From NCBI RefSeq assembly GCF_900314695.1, contig NZ_OMWD01000003.1:98912-162911 (forward strand): a stretch of 64,000 nucleotides of DNA, given 5' to 3'. This document shows, one piece after another, positions 16,186 to 26,600 of the stretch. The stretch is from an uncultured Methanobrevibacter sp. (GTDB taxonomy: Archaea > Methanobacteriota > Methanobacteria > Methanobacteriales > Methanobacteriaceae). The position numbers were made by a program, and so were the translations under genes. Positions within the stretch are counted from its first letter, which is position 1. Each line of letters opens with the position of its first letter. The notes beneath the pieces were generated by a model. The model saw nothing but the letters and a program-made list of their open reading frames with translations, did no database searches and was not told the DNA's origin.

Positions 16186-18057
16186 ATTTCGATAAAACGT
16201 AAATCATTGTTTATTGCATTTGCATTATTGATTTTCCTTTTTATTGGATGTGTAAGTGCAAGTGAAGATGGTAATGTTTCAGTAATTGAAAAAACAAATG
16301 GTAATTCTGAATTATTATCTTCAAATATTAATTTAAATGAGAAAGTTGAATTAGAAAAAGATTTAAATGAAAATTCAGTTGTTAAAGAGGATAACTCTCA
16401 GGAGGTTATTGGCAATGGTTCCCCATCTGCTAAGGTAGTTGAAGATAAAAAAGCTTCCTTGAAAGTTGTATCCTCACCGACTATAATTAAAGGAAACTAT
16501 TTTCAGGTAAAACTTTCAGATGAAAATGGAACTGGAATAACAAAAAAGAAGGTTTCAATTGTGGTCGATGGAAAGACATACAAGAGGAATACTGATGCTA
16601 AAGGTATTGCAAGTTTAAGAATAAATCTTGCTAAAAACTATTATGATGTAAAATATTCCTTCAAGGGTGATGGATATACTTCCGCTTCAGGTTCAAGTAA
16701 TATTTTGGTGCTTACTAAAACTCAATCTACATTCAAAGCATCTAATTATGTTGCATACAAAGGTTTTTCTAATCCGTTTACTGTTACACTAAGTGCTGAT
16801 GGAATAAAATTAAAAAATAAAAAAATTAGATTTAATATTAATGGAAAAAATTATTATAGGACAACTAATTCCAAAGGTAAGGCTAGTTTGGAAATTAAAC
16901 TTGCCAAGGGATCTTATCCAATTAAATACACTTTTACTGGTGAGAAAAATATTGATTCAACTTCAGCTAAATCAAAAATAACAGTTAAAAAAATGACTAC
17001 CAAGATTTCCAGAGCAAATTCAGTAAAATATTATCACAAAACCACAGCACCTTTCAAAGTTAAAGTTGTTGATGCAAGAGGAAATCCTGTTGTGGGTAAT
17101 GTAACATTTTCAATTAACAAAAAGAAATACACTAGGAATATTAATTCCAATGGTATCGCAAGTTTGAACATCAAATTAAGTCAAGGTTCTTATAAAATTA
17201 GTTATACATTTGCAAAAACTTCTCTTTATGAAAAGTCTAGTGGTTCAGCAACATTAAACATTAAAACTTTAGGTAAATGTGTGAATAATGGATATTGGCT
17301 TTTCGGGTATAATATGAAAAATGTCAATTTGGATAAATTGGCTAAAACTTCAACCAAACACATCTTTTTGAATTTTGCTGCTCTTGAAAAACACGGCAAA
17401 AGTGCTGTAGAGACTTTCATAGCTGATGCAAAGAAAAAAGGAATCTCTGTTCACATATGGATGCAGATATTCTATACTGGTGGAAAATGGATTTCTGCTA
17501 CAAATGGTGATGGTAGTTATAAATATTCCTTCTTCAATTCTAAAATCAATGAAGCTAAGGAATATGCTAATCTTAAAGGTGTTGCAGGGGTTCATATGGA
17601 TTATTTAAGATTCCCTGGAACTGCATATAAACATGCTAATGGTGTGGAAGCCATTAATTACTTTACAAAAAGTCTTTGTAATGAGATTCATAAAATTAAT
17701 TCAAAACTCATTGTTTCCGCTGCTGTAATGCCTGAAACAGATTCAAATAAATATTATTATGGTCAGGATATTCCAACATTATCCAAATATCTGGATGTTG
17801 TAATTCCAATGATTTATAAGGGAAATTATGCTTCCGGAACATCTTGGATTGAATCAACCACTGCTAAATTTGTAAAAATGAGTAATGGTGCTCAAATTTG
17901 GACTGGTATTCAATCATATAGGTCTGATGATGATGTAACTAGTTTATCTTCTTCAGAACTTTTAAAAGATTATAAGGCAGCTGCAAATGGCGGTGCAACA
18001 GGTGTTATTTCATTCAGATGGGAAATATCTAAATTAATTGATTTTGATTTGATATAA
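16186..18057 (+). CDS. Secreted Ig-repeat protein with TIM-barrel glycoside-hydrolase-like domain (first copy)
   Basis: This exported protein has about 623 residues. I propose ATT 16186 as start: GGTGA lies 4 nt upstream and translation then opens SIKRKSLFIAF, a normal signal peptide ending in VSA-SED. ATG 16141 would add 15 residues and sits at the predicted transcript start. Three Ig-like repeats follow, with the KxYxRxTxxKGxASLxIxL pattern common to the adhesins here. The C-terminal domain of about 270 residues looks like a putative glycosidase barrel: VHIWMQIFYTGG, VAGVHMDYLRFPG, VSAAVMPETD, VIPMIYKGNY and ISFRWEIS sit at strand ends. Candidate acids are the Asp of HMDYLRF and the Glu of MPETD. 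The substrate may be cell-wall glycan (inference). Confidence 0.78.
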   Translation: MSIKRKSLFIAFALLIFLFIGCVSASEDGNVSVIEKTNGNSELLSSNINLNEKVELEKDLNENSVVKEDNSQEVIGNGSPSAKVVEDKKASLKVVSSPTIIKGNYFQVKLSDENGTGITKKKVSIVVDGKTYKRNTDAKGIASLRINLAKNYYDVKYSFKGDGYTSASGSSNILVLTKTQSTFKASNYVAYKGFSNPFTVTLSADGIKLKNKKIRFNINGKNYYRTTNSKGKASLEIKLAKGSYPIKYTFTGEKNIDSTSAKSKITVKKMTTKISRANSVKYYHKTTAPFKVKVVDARGNPVVGNVTFSINKKKYTRNINSNGIASLNIKLSQGSYKISYTFAKTSLYEKSSGSATLNIKTLGKCVNNGYWLFGYNMKNVNLDKLAKTSTKHIFLNFAALEKHGKSAVETFIADAKKKGISVHIWMQIFYTGGKWISATNGDGSYKYSFFNSKINEAKEYANLKGVAGVHMDYLRFPGTAYKHANGVEAINYFTKSLCNEIHKINSKLIVSAAVMPETDSNKYYYGQDIPTLSKYLDVVIPMIYKGNYASGTSWIESTTAKFVKMSNGAQIWTGIQSYRSDDDVTSLSSSELLKDYKAAANGGATGVISFRWEISKLIDFDLI

Positions 18058-18095
18058 CAAATTCCATTTTTTATTTTTATTTTTCAGGTGGTAAA

Positions 18096-19676
18096 ATGCA
18101 AAAAAAATTTCTAATTCCGTTATTTCTTTTGACACTTATTTTAGCTATTTCTTCAGTTTCCGCATCTGAAAATGCTACTGATGTTGTTGATGTGTCTGAA
18201 GTCGAAGTTAATGATATAAGTGTTTTGGAGGATGCTTCTAGTGATAATCAGGTTTTAAGCAAAGAAGATTCCAGTCAAATTACTCAAATGGCCGACAATC
18301 AATTGGTGGGTGATAATTCATCTCAAACTGTAAAATCAAAATCTTCAGTTTCTGCATCAAAGGTAAGTGGATATGAATCATTCGCCACTAAATTTGTTGT
18401 TAAATTGACAATTGATGGTAAACCGGCATCTGGAAAAAATATTCTTATTGATGTTGATGGTAAGAATTATACACGCAAAACCAATGATGATGGTCAAGCT
18501 ATTTTAAATATTAAGCTTTCAAAAGGCACCTATAAGGTTAAATTTACATATGCTGGAGATGAGAATGTAACTTCTTCAAAAGGAAGCAGTAAAATATATG
18601 TTTATAAACCTATGAAAACCAAATTAATAGCTGATAAGTATCTTAATTTCCGTCAAGGATTAACATCACTATTCTATGTTAAATTGGTGGATATAAATTC
18701 TAAAGCTATAAAAGGGCAAATGGTTACAATTAAAGTTGCTGGAAAGACATATAAAGTTAAAACTACTAAGAATGGTTATGCTAAAGTTTTTTTAAGTCTT
18801 AAAAAAGGCAATTATAAGATCAAATGTTCATTTTCTAAAAAGCAGCCTTATCTTTCAAGCTCAAAAAATGTAAAAATTAAAGTGAGGGCAAAGATGGCAA
18901 AAGGAAATGGGTACTGGTTATGGCCAAAACATATGGCATCCTTAGATTTAAAGAATCTTGCAAACAGGGGTACTAAACATATCTTTTTACTTAGTGATGC
19001 CATTTCTTCATATGGGAAATCTTATGTTGTTTCATGGATTAAAAGAGCCAACAGCTATGGAATGAAAGTTCATATATGGATGTTGGTGTGCTATAATGGT
19101 GGTGATTGGGTAAGTCCTGTCCGTGATGATGGATCATATAAACACGCTTTCATTAATCAAAAAATAAATGAGGCAAAATACTATGCTAAGATTAGTGGTG
19201 TAGCAGGGGTTCATCTTGACTATATGAGATATGGTGGTACTGCTCATAAACACATTAACGCTGTTCAATCCATTACATATATAGTTAAAAAGATAAGTTA
19301 TGCTGTTCACAGCATTAAACCTAATGCAATTGTTTCTGTTGCTGTAATGCCTGAACCGGACATGATGCTTTATTATTATGGTCAAGATATTCCACAATTG
19401 AGCAAATATGCTGACGCTCTACTTCCAATGGTCTATAAAAGTGCTTATGGTAAAAACACTAATTGGATTAAATCCGTAACCAAAACATTTGTCAAACAGT
19501 CAAATGGTGCTAAAATTTGGACAGGTATTGAATCATATAAGTCTGAAAATAATCCGGTTAGTTTGTCATATGCCGCATTGATGAAAGATGCAAGGACTGC
19601 TATGGCCGGTGGTGCTGACGGCGTTGTAATATTCAGAATTGGTTTGACAAAGTATCTTAATTTTAAAAATGTATAG
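18096..19676 (+). CDS. Secreted Ig-repeat protein with TIM-barrel glycoside-hydrolase-like domain (second copy)
   Basis: This 526-residue paralog of the preceding protein starts 38 nt after it, probably in the same operon. ATG 18096 follows AGGTGG and yields a signal peptide ending in VSASEN. There are two Ig-like repeats instead of three, then the same barrel-like domain: VHIWMLVCYNGG, VAGVHLDYMRYGG, VSVAVMPEPD and LLPMVYKSAYG. The Asp and Glu of the two central motifs are kept. The last strand reads FRIGLTK, where the first copy has FRWEISK, so an acid and a tryptophan are lost at that site. The copies may differ in activity or substrate. Confidence 0.8.
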   Translation: MQKKFLIPLFLLTLILAISSVSASENATDVVDVSEVEVNDISVLEDASSDNQVLSKEDSSQITQMADNQLVGDNSSQTVKSKSSVSASKVSGYESFATKFVVKLTIDGKPASGKNILIDVDGKNYTRKTNDDGQAILNIKLSKGTYKVKFTYAGDENVTSSKGSSKIYVYKPMKTKLIADKYLNFRQGLTSLFYVKLVDINSKAIKGQMVTIKVAGKTYKVKTTKNGYAKVFLSLKKGNYKIKCSFSKKQPYLSSSKNVKIKVRAKMAKGNGYWLWPKHMASLDLKNLANRGTKHIFLLSDAISSYGKSYVVSWIKRANSYGMKVHIWMLVCYNGGDWVSPVRDDGSYKHAFINQKINEAKYYAKISGVAGVHLDYMRYGGTAHKHINAVQSITYIVKKISYAVHSIKPNAIVSVAVMPEPDMMLYYYGQDIPQLSKYADALLPMVYKSAYGKNTNWIKSVTKTFVKQSNGAKIWTGIESYKSENNPVSLSYAALMKDARTAMAGGADGVVIFRIGLTKYLNFKNV

Positions 19677-19691
19677 AAAACTTTGTTTTCT

Positions 19692-20078
19692 TTACCATTT
19701 TCTTTTTGATATAGCTTTTAATCTCTTTTTTTCTATATTTTTCTTTTTATCTGACTGGTATTGTTTTCGTTGTCGGTTGGTTGTAGTTTCATTGTTTCGC
19801 ATGATGGTTACCAGGTCTATTGAATTGTCGCTGCATGCCATTAGTATTCTAATTTCTTTGTAATTTTTTGAACTTGGGGCATTATAAACAGCAGCATAAA
19901 TGTTTTTTTCCACATGTTCCCAGCTGATTGGTTCTTCATTCATTAAACAGTCTATGACATAGCTCCTTTCAATTCCATTGTCATCCAATCTTTCCTGGAA
20001 GTGCCTGTTTTCAAAACACCAATTGATTCCTGCAGTATCTCCCATTATAAATTTATCAAATACATTCATGTTATTCAC
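19692..20078 (-). CDS. Hypothetical small protein, possibly DUF4258/toxin-like
   Basis: This 128-residue protein is on the minus strand and I do not recognise it securely. The core, roughly residues 25-90, has a pattern of helix (HFQERLDDNGIERSYVIDCL), strand and strand (YKEIRILMACSDNSIDLVTIM) that resembles small RelE- or DUF4258-like folds. The last 35 residues are highly basic and rich in Lys, Arg and Gln. Either GTG 20078 or ATG 20069 could start it. It is divergent from the transporter at 20145, and both promoters must lie in the short AT-rich gap around 20080-20115. Confidence 0.6.
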   Translation of the reverse strand: MNNMNVFDKFIMGDTAGINWCFENRHFQERLDDNGIERSYVIDCLMNEEPISWEHVEKNIYAAVYNAPSSKNYKEIRILMACSDNSIDLVTIMRNNETTTNRQRKQYQSDKKKNIEKKRLKAISKRKW

Positions 20079-20144
20079 TACAATTAAATCTGTAATATTT
20101 ATTATATATTACTTATAGAAATTTACATGTTAGAGGAATTTATC

Positions 20145-21599
20145 ATGTCGGAACGAAATCAGTGGGATTCATCAATAGCATTTATTTTTGCAATGATTGG
20201 TGCGGCAGTAGGTCTTGGAAACATCTGGCGTTTCAGTTATGTTCTTTATTCTAATGGTGGAGGATCATTTTTCATTCCATACTTTATTGCAATTGCTATT
20301 ATGGGTATTCCATTTTTAATATTAGAATATGGTGTGGGTTTCAGTTTCAAGGAATCGTTTTCAAAGATTATGAAGAAAATCAATCCTAAATTTGAGATTA
20401 TTGCTTGGATACTGGTTCTTTTTGTGTTTATAGTTACAATTTATTATATGGTTATTTTAAGTTGGGATTTGGTATATCTTTTAAGCAGTTTCACTTTTAG
20501 TTGGGGAACTGATGCAGCGGCTTACTTTACTCAAAATGTCGGTGGAAGTTCAAATCTGTCCAATGTTGGCTTCTTATTGATTCCTACAACAGTCGGAGTA
20601 TTGCTATTATGGGTTGTTTTATGGTTCATCGCTCATAGAAATGTTGATAAAGGAATAGGTAAGGTTTCTAAAATTCTCATTCCAGCTTTGTTTGTTATAA
20701 TGGGGATAATAGTCATTTATGCTTTGACTTTGCCTGGTGCAGGAATTGGTGTTAATACTCTGCTCACTCCTGATTGGAGCAAACTTATGGATGTTAATAT
20801 TTGGCTGGCCGCTTTTGCTCAAATCATATTTTCATTAAGTATGGGTCAGGCTATTGCTCTTACATATGCTAGTTATTTACCTGAAAACTCCAAATTGATT
20901 GATAATGTATTGATTGTTGTTGCATCCAACTCTGCTTTTGAAATATTTACTGCATTTGGTGTATTTTCAATTTTAGGTTACATGTCATTTACTTCGGGAA
21001 CTCCTATGGTTCAATTAATTACTGAGGGTACTGGTTTAATTTTCATTGTTTTCCCAATGATTTTTAATATTATGGGTCCTATTGGACGTATTTTAGCTCC
21101 ATTGCTGTTCTTGGCGATTTTATTTGCAGGAGTTACATCAGCATTAGGATTTTTCGAGCCGATGTTGAATTCAACTGCAGATAAATTAGGGTGGTCTCGT
21201 AAAAAAGCCGCAACTATTTTGGCAGTTATCGGTTGTGCATTTTCATTAATCTTAACTACAGGTATCAGTAGCTATTTGGTAGGAATTATTGATTCATTTG
21301 TAAATGAATTTGGAATATTGCTGTTAATTGGAGTACAATGTATTATATTTGCTTGGTTCTATGGTGTTGAACACTTTTTACCAGCATTAAATGAATTTTC
21401 CACTTTTTCAGTAGGTAAAACATGGATGTTTATAATTAAATACTTGCTTCCAATCGTTTTAATGGTGATGTGGGCAATAGGTATTGTTACATTATTCAGT
21501 TCTGCCAAACCATTTGAAATAATGATTGACTTGATTATTATTGTTATGGTTTTAGTATTTTCATTCCTACTTACTAAAGTTAAACCTGCCGGTGAATAA
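20145..21599 (+). CDS. SNF-family sodium-dependent transporter (NSS)
   Basis: This 484-residue membrane transporter of the neurotransmitter:sodium symporter family probably couples Na+ entry to amino-acid uptake. The N-terminus shows the family signature WDSSIAFIFAMIGAAVGLGN followed by IWRFSYVLYSNGGG, which includes the unwound TM1 binding segment. About eleven or twelve hydrophobic helices follow, with the TM6-like SLSMGQAIALTYASYL region. I choose ATG 20145 because GAGG lies 8 nt upstream. ATG 20127 would sit at about the transcript start for the TATA-like element near 20100. Length is typical of prokaryotic NSS members. The exact substrate cannot be read. Confidence 0.92.
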   Translation: MSERNQWDSSIAFIFAMIGAAVGLGNIWRFSYVLYSNGGGSFFIPYFIAIAIMGIPFLILEYGVGFSFKESFSKIMKKINPKFEIIAWILVLFVFIVTIYYMVILSWDLVYLLSSFTFSWGTDAAAYFTQNVGGSSNLSNVGFLLIPTTVGVLLLWVVLWFIAHRNVDKGIGKVSKILIPALFVIMGIIVIYALTLPGAGIGVNTLLTPDWSKLMDVNIWLAAFAQIIFSLSMGQAIALTYASYLPENSKLIDNVLIVVASNSAFEIFTAFGVFSILGYMSFTSGTPMVQLITEGTGLIFIVFPMIFNIMGPIGRILAPLLFLAILFAGVTSALGFFEPMLNSTADKLGWSRKKAATILAVIGCAFSLILTTGISSYLVGIIDSFVNEFGILLLIGVQCIIFAWFYGVEHFLPALNEFSTFSVGKTWMFIIKYLLPIVLMVMWAIGIVTLFSSAKPFEIMIDLIIIVMVLVFSFLLTKVKPAGE

Positions 21600-21780
21600 T
21601 TAATTTTATTCACTTTTATTTTTTAATATATATCAGTAACTTAAAATTGTTCTTTTTTTCATTTCGATTTGTTTTAATTAAAATTATAATTAATTATTAT
21701 TGTAGTTAGAGTACTCACTCATAAAATAATTATTCATTAATTTAATTATTTGTGATGGTTTGTGTGTGGCGTTATTCCAA

Positions 21781-21996
21781 TCAATATGTTTTGTAGGCAT
21801 CATAAGCTGCATATGCGGAATAAATTATGCTTATGAAATGTCCAAACGGATTGTTAATGAAAAAATAAATGAAAATGTTTAAAAATATCAATACTATAAA
21901 CATTGCAATTCCCTTTTGCTTGTCTCCGTTAATTGCCTGACCAAGTCCAGGTATTATAAATGAGAGAACTGCATTCACCAATGCATCGTTAGCCAT
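21781..21996 (-). CDS. Small TM2-like membrane protein
   Basis: This 71-residue protein has two hydrophobic helices and the motif IIPGLGQAINGDKQKG between them, the hallmark of small TM2-domain/DUF5683-like proteins. GGAGGGT stands 6 nt upstream of the ATG on the minus strand. It lies between an SNF transporter and a DUF6056-like membrane protein. No function is established for this group of proteins. Confidence 0.78.
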   Translation of the reverse strand: MANDALVNAVLSFIIPGLGQAINGDKQKGIAMFIVLIFLNIFIYFFINNPFGHFISIIYSAYAAYDAYKTY

Positions 21997-22130
21997 ATTT
22001 TACCCTCCAAATTGAAATTAGTAACTTTAACTAGAATCTGCATTTCAGCATATTCTGATTGTTAATGTTATATTTTTTTAATTGATGTAAAATAATTTTT
22101 CTATTGTTGATGTTGGTTGCAACTGTGCAA

Positions 22131-23564
22131 TTAAAAAATTCCATATTTGATGAATGAAATTGCAAAAACAATCAAATAATTTAATATTCCAAGTATCAGG
22201 AATGTTTTTTCTAAAATGGACTGCCATTTTGTTGGAATTGCATTTTCATCATATAATTTTTTAACAATCATTAATATTAGGGCAATCAATGCAAAATAAA
22301 GGAATATTGTAACTCTTGCACCTGAAGGAAATACAACAGGGGAAAATCCAACAATAAATCTTGAAATGAATCCTCCAATGAATATGAACACCGGGAAGAG
22401 ATTTTTTGGGAAAGCTTTAACAAGCATTATGCAACTGCTGATTAAAAGATAAAGGCTAATTATCACGACACTAATTGAATTCATGTTAAGTGCTGGAACG
22501 CCTTCATAGGTGAATAACTTCAGTGTCTCTGTAAGGTAAGGAGTTGCACCAACGATCTGTTTAAACATTTTCGGAATCACGATTAATGGTGAACTTTTAA
22601 TGACATTTGAAAAGCTTCCAAGAGATTTCACGGAACTGTCTAAAATGGAAATGTCAATGAAAGCATTGAAAATTGTTATGAACAATATTATGAAAATATT
22701 GAAGTAGCAAAAGTATTTCAAATATTTATTATTTGATTTGATGATTGCATAAACACTCAAAATAATATAAAACAGTGGGAATATTATCTTCTGTTCTATT
22801 AATGTTCCAAATGTTGTAACAAGACCTAAATATGACTTTTCAATAATTGTGAAATTGACAAATTCAGGATACCAGAAAGCAGCCTCGTGTGCAAATCGTA
22901 TGCTGTTTCCAGGTGCTGTTAATATAAAAATTAGTGAAATAAGAGCTACTGCTGTAGCCATCAAATTAAATTTGTTGATGCTTTTTTTGTTAATTACGGA
23001 GTTCAGCAAGTATAATAGGTTAAATCCAAATACCAATGCTCCGCTCTGCTCCTGATTTGCAGCATATAACAGTGCTAAAAATGAAATGATGTATATGTAT
23101 TTATTTACCTTTTCACCATGGGCTTCATAAATCAGCGGTATGAATGATATCATTCCAAATGCAAAACACCATGAATAGTTGAGGGTTGTTGAAATCCAAC
23201 CGGCACTTGCCATTTCATAAAATGGATACATCAAAAACAGCAGAACTCCAAGATAAGCAATCTTTTTTGAATAGTTTTTGTTTACTAATTTGATAATATA
23301 GTAGACTCCAACAGTATAAATTATAACATCCAATAGTTTCCAGACTATCATGTCTAGACGAGCTAAAATTACTAAAATACCGTCAATAATTAGTCTGCTA
23401 GACCAGTTATAATATCTATAATGGAGATAGTCAACTAAAGTTTGATTAGACAGGACTTTTGCATATTTGATGTCGTCTCCATTGAATCCCATAATTAAAT
23501 GCAAAATCAGCATCAATACTGCAAAAAGGATAAATGGTGAATATTTTTTAATGTTATAATTCAT
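22131..23564 (-). CDS. Multi-spanning membrane protein, DUF6056-like
   Basis: This 477-residue integral membrane protein has about ten to twelve hydrophobic helices. The first external loop has MGFNGDDIKYAKVL and then YRYYNWSSRLIIDG. The acidic pair directly after the first helix resembles the active-site loop of GT-C glycosyltransferase-like proteins and of DUF6056. This suggests transfer of a lipid-linked sugar, but that is inference. It is on the minus strand and 107 nt downstream of the stop of the ALP gene transcribed in the same direction. The ATG 23564 has no strong binding site. Confidence 0.72.
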   Translation of the reverse strand: MNYNIKKYSPFILFAVLMLILHLIMGFNGDDIKYAKVLSNQTLVDYLHYRYYNWSSRLIIDGILVILARLDMIVWKLLDVIIYTVGVYYIIKLVNKNYSKKIAYLGVLLFLMYPFYEMASAGWISTTLNYSWCFAFGMISFIPLIYEAHGEKVNKYIYIISFLALLYAANQEQSGALVFGFNLLYLLNSVINKKSINKFNLMATAVALISLIFILTAPGNSIRFAHEAAFWYPEFVNFTIIEKSYLGLVTTFGTLIEQKIIFPLFYIILSVYAIIKSNNKYLKYFCYFNIFIILFITIFNAFIDISILDSSVKSLGSFSNVIKSSPLIVIPKMFKQIVGATPYLTETLKLFTYEGVPALNMNSISVVIISLYLLISSCIMLVKAFPKNLFPVFIFIGGFISRFIVGFSPVVFPSGARVTIFLYFALIALILMIVKKLYDENAIPTKWQSILEKTFLILGILNYLIVFAISFIKYGIF

Positions 23565-23671
23565 ATGTTCATATTTTTGTTTTTAAACTATATAAATTAT
23601 CGTAGAATATTTCAATTAATTTGGAAAACAAGTCTGTTTAAAAATAAAAAAAGTGTTAGAGAAGTTAATCT

Positions 23672-26600
23672 CTAACGTCTAACTTTAAGTGTTGATTTTA
23701 CGGCATCATATAAGTAACTTACTTTGATGGTGTATTTTTTGACTTTCAATTTATTGATAGCCGCTTTTTTGATGGTTACTTTAGCAATTCCCTTTTTGTT
23801 GGTTTTTCCTTTGTAGGTTTTACCATTAACCTTGAATTTCACAATTTTACTTTTAATTGCGGTTTTTCCTTTCTTAAGGGTAGCACTCAATACAAGTTTT
23901 TTAGCTGATTTTTTAACAGTTACAGTCTTTTTGGTTTTTAATACCTGTTTTACTGTTAATTTGTTTTTAACAGTTTGACCTTTGTAGGTAGCTTTTATGG
24001 TATATTTGCCAGGAGTGATTTTGGAAGGTATTTTCAAGGTTGCATATCCATTTTTATTGGTTTTTACCTTATATGTTTTTTTGCCGATTTTAATGGTTAC
24101 GATTTGGTTTTTGCCCACAAATTGTCCGTTGTCATCTCTTACACGTACCTTGTATGTGTGTCCGTCATAGTAGTACATGTTTACATTTTTATTTCCAACG
24201 AATCTGGATACTATATTTATGGTTACCCTTAATTTTTCACCGGTTACTGGATTTACATAGTCAATGTAGTGTTTTCCGATTTTGCTTTTTGGATTGATAG
24301 GGTATTCATATATACCTTTTGCATCTGTTTCCTGGGTATATGATTTATTGTCAAATTTGAAGGTCACGTTAGTATTATTTAGAGGTTTTCCATTGGAGTC
24401 AAGGAACTGTACTCCGAATGTAGGTGATTTTGCGTTGTATGCTATGGTCATGCTTTTTTCATCATTGGTGAAAAGGGTTGTTTTTACTATTACGGCACTT
24501 GAGAATGTTTGATTCAGGTATGTTATGGTTACAAGGTAATCGCCGGTTGCTAAAACTCCCAGTGATACGTTACCGGTTCCATTGGTTATTTGTATTGTGT
24601 AATTTTTATTATTGAAACTGGCTTGTATTGTGTCTGCTTCAAAAACGTTGTAAACTGTAAATATGGTTTCATTATTATCTAAATATTTCACAACGTCTTT
24701 GGTAATATTCTTGCTGTGGTAAGTGTATGCTTTAACGGGAGCAATTACGTTTTTAGCTCCAAGATCGATAATTTTGCCGTTTTCAATCATATAATTTGTA
24801 CCATTTATAGTAGGTGTTCTCATGTTTTCAACATATGGCATTGAAGTGGATTGAATTCTGATTTCAAAGGTGGAATTCGGGTCTACTGCAATGTATTTGT
24901 TCAATTTGATTGTTTCATATCCTGCGTGGGTTGATTTTCCACTTTGGGTATAAACCGGACGGTTATTTAGGAATATTTTAATGGTATATGGGCTTTTGGC
25001 TTTTTCAAAATATGTTCCAACAGCAGCAATTATGTCTCCGTTTTGACTTGTAAATAACTGTCCGTAGGTATCGCTATCGTAATAGTATTTGTTAGCTCCG
25101 TTCACTTCATTCTGGTAGAGTTTTTCATAGAGTTCAACATTATCGAATGTAAATCCTCCTGCAGGTGCTTTCAATGACTTGTCGTAGTATGAAATGTAGA
25201 AGTATCCTCCATCTCCCCATTCAGTTCCCCAACTGTTTTTACAAATCCATGCTCCGTTGCCTGGAGCTTTAGTTGAAAATTTGTTTTTTGAGAAGTTATC
25301 GTCCCATCCGACTAATGTGACGTAGTGGTTTCCATTGTATTTGGAGTTGTATATAGATTTGTACTTTGGACTGTATGATGGGTCATTTGAACTTGCACCA
25401 TATACGAACAGGTTCATTGCACCGTATTTAGTCAGATATTGCTTAATGGCATTCTTATTCTGTATGTTTATGTAGACTGCGTTTACTGTACGGTATGCAT
25501 CACCAGGATTATATGATATTGAGGAAATTTTCCCAAGTTCGTCGTATGTGTCATCGGATGTATTGACTGCTCCAAACCAGCTTACAAAGTATGATGTGGA
25601 CATGTATAAATCTCCCTCTTCAACATCTGTCATCATTCCATATGGGGAATAACGCAATCCGAAGTTTTGAATATTGTTTTCGGAAATGTCTATTTCCTTT
25701 CCGGTTGCAATTAGGAATGATGATTCAAATGCGCCTGCTGCTCCGAATGCCCAGCATGAACCCATTGAACCTTGGTCCTTAACAGGGGTTACCAATCCTA
25801 AATCATTTAAATTGAAGTATTTATCTTTTGCAGAACCTTTGATAGGCTGAGGATTCAATATGATTCTTTCCCCGTTGTATCTGATGGTATAGTTGTAGTC
25901 TCTGTTATTTATTGTGCCTGTGTATTCTCCGCAGTTTGTTATATTGGAACCTTCATCATCGATTCTAGTGTATATGTCATCTTTGCTGTTGTTTTTAAAC
26001 TGAGAATTCATGATTTTGTATAATGTGGTGTAGCTGTAAATCGCTCCACCTTTGCTTGCAACATTGTTTGTGAAAGTACATTCTCCAATGGTTGCGGTTT
26101 CATAGTCTAGGAGTATTGCACCACCATATCCGTCATTTTCATTTGCTTTGTTGTTTGTAAATGTGGAGTTGTTTATGTTCACGGTTGCATTTGAAGTATA
26201 CACTGCTCCTCCATTTTCTTTTGCGACATTATTTGTGAATGTGGTGTTGAATATGTCGAGTGATCCTCCTAAATTGAGTATTGCCCCTCCAAACTCTGCT
26301 GAGTTTTTATCAAACAATGTGTTTAGGATTTCAACTAATCCTCCTTTGGCAAGTCCTCCATCACCGTAAATATCTACAAAGACTGCCCCAGCATTTTTGG
26401 CAGCGCTGACATTTATAAATTCACAGTTATCGATAGTTAAATAGGCATATTTGTTTGGTTCTCCACCTTTGACTGCAACAGCTCCTGCAGTTGCAGTGGC
26501 GGCCAAATTAATGAATTTTGATTTTTTGATTGTTGTTTTGAATGTGTTGTATATTGCGGTTGCATATCTTGAGGTTGTGTTTGCAAAAACACTGTTTGAA

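Noticed and set aside
22849..23055. Plus-strand frame inside the DUF6056-like gene
   Set aside because: It is antisense to a clear multi-spanning membrane protein, has no binding site and no recognisable domain.
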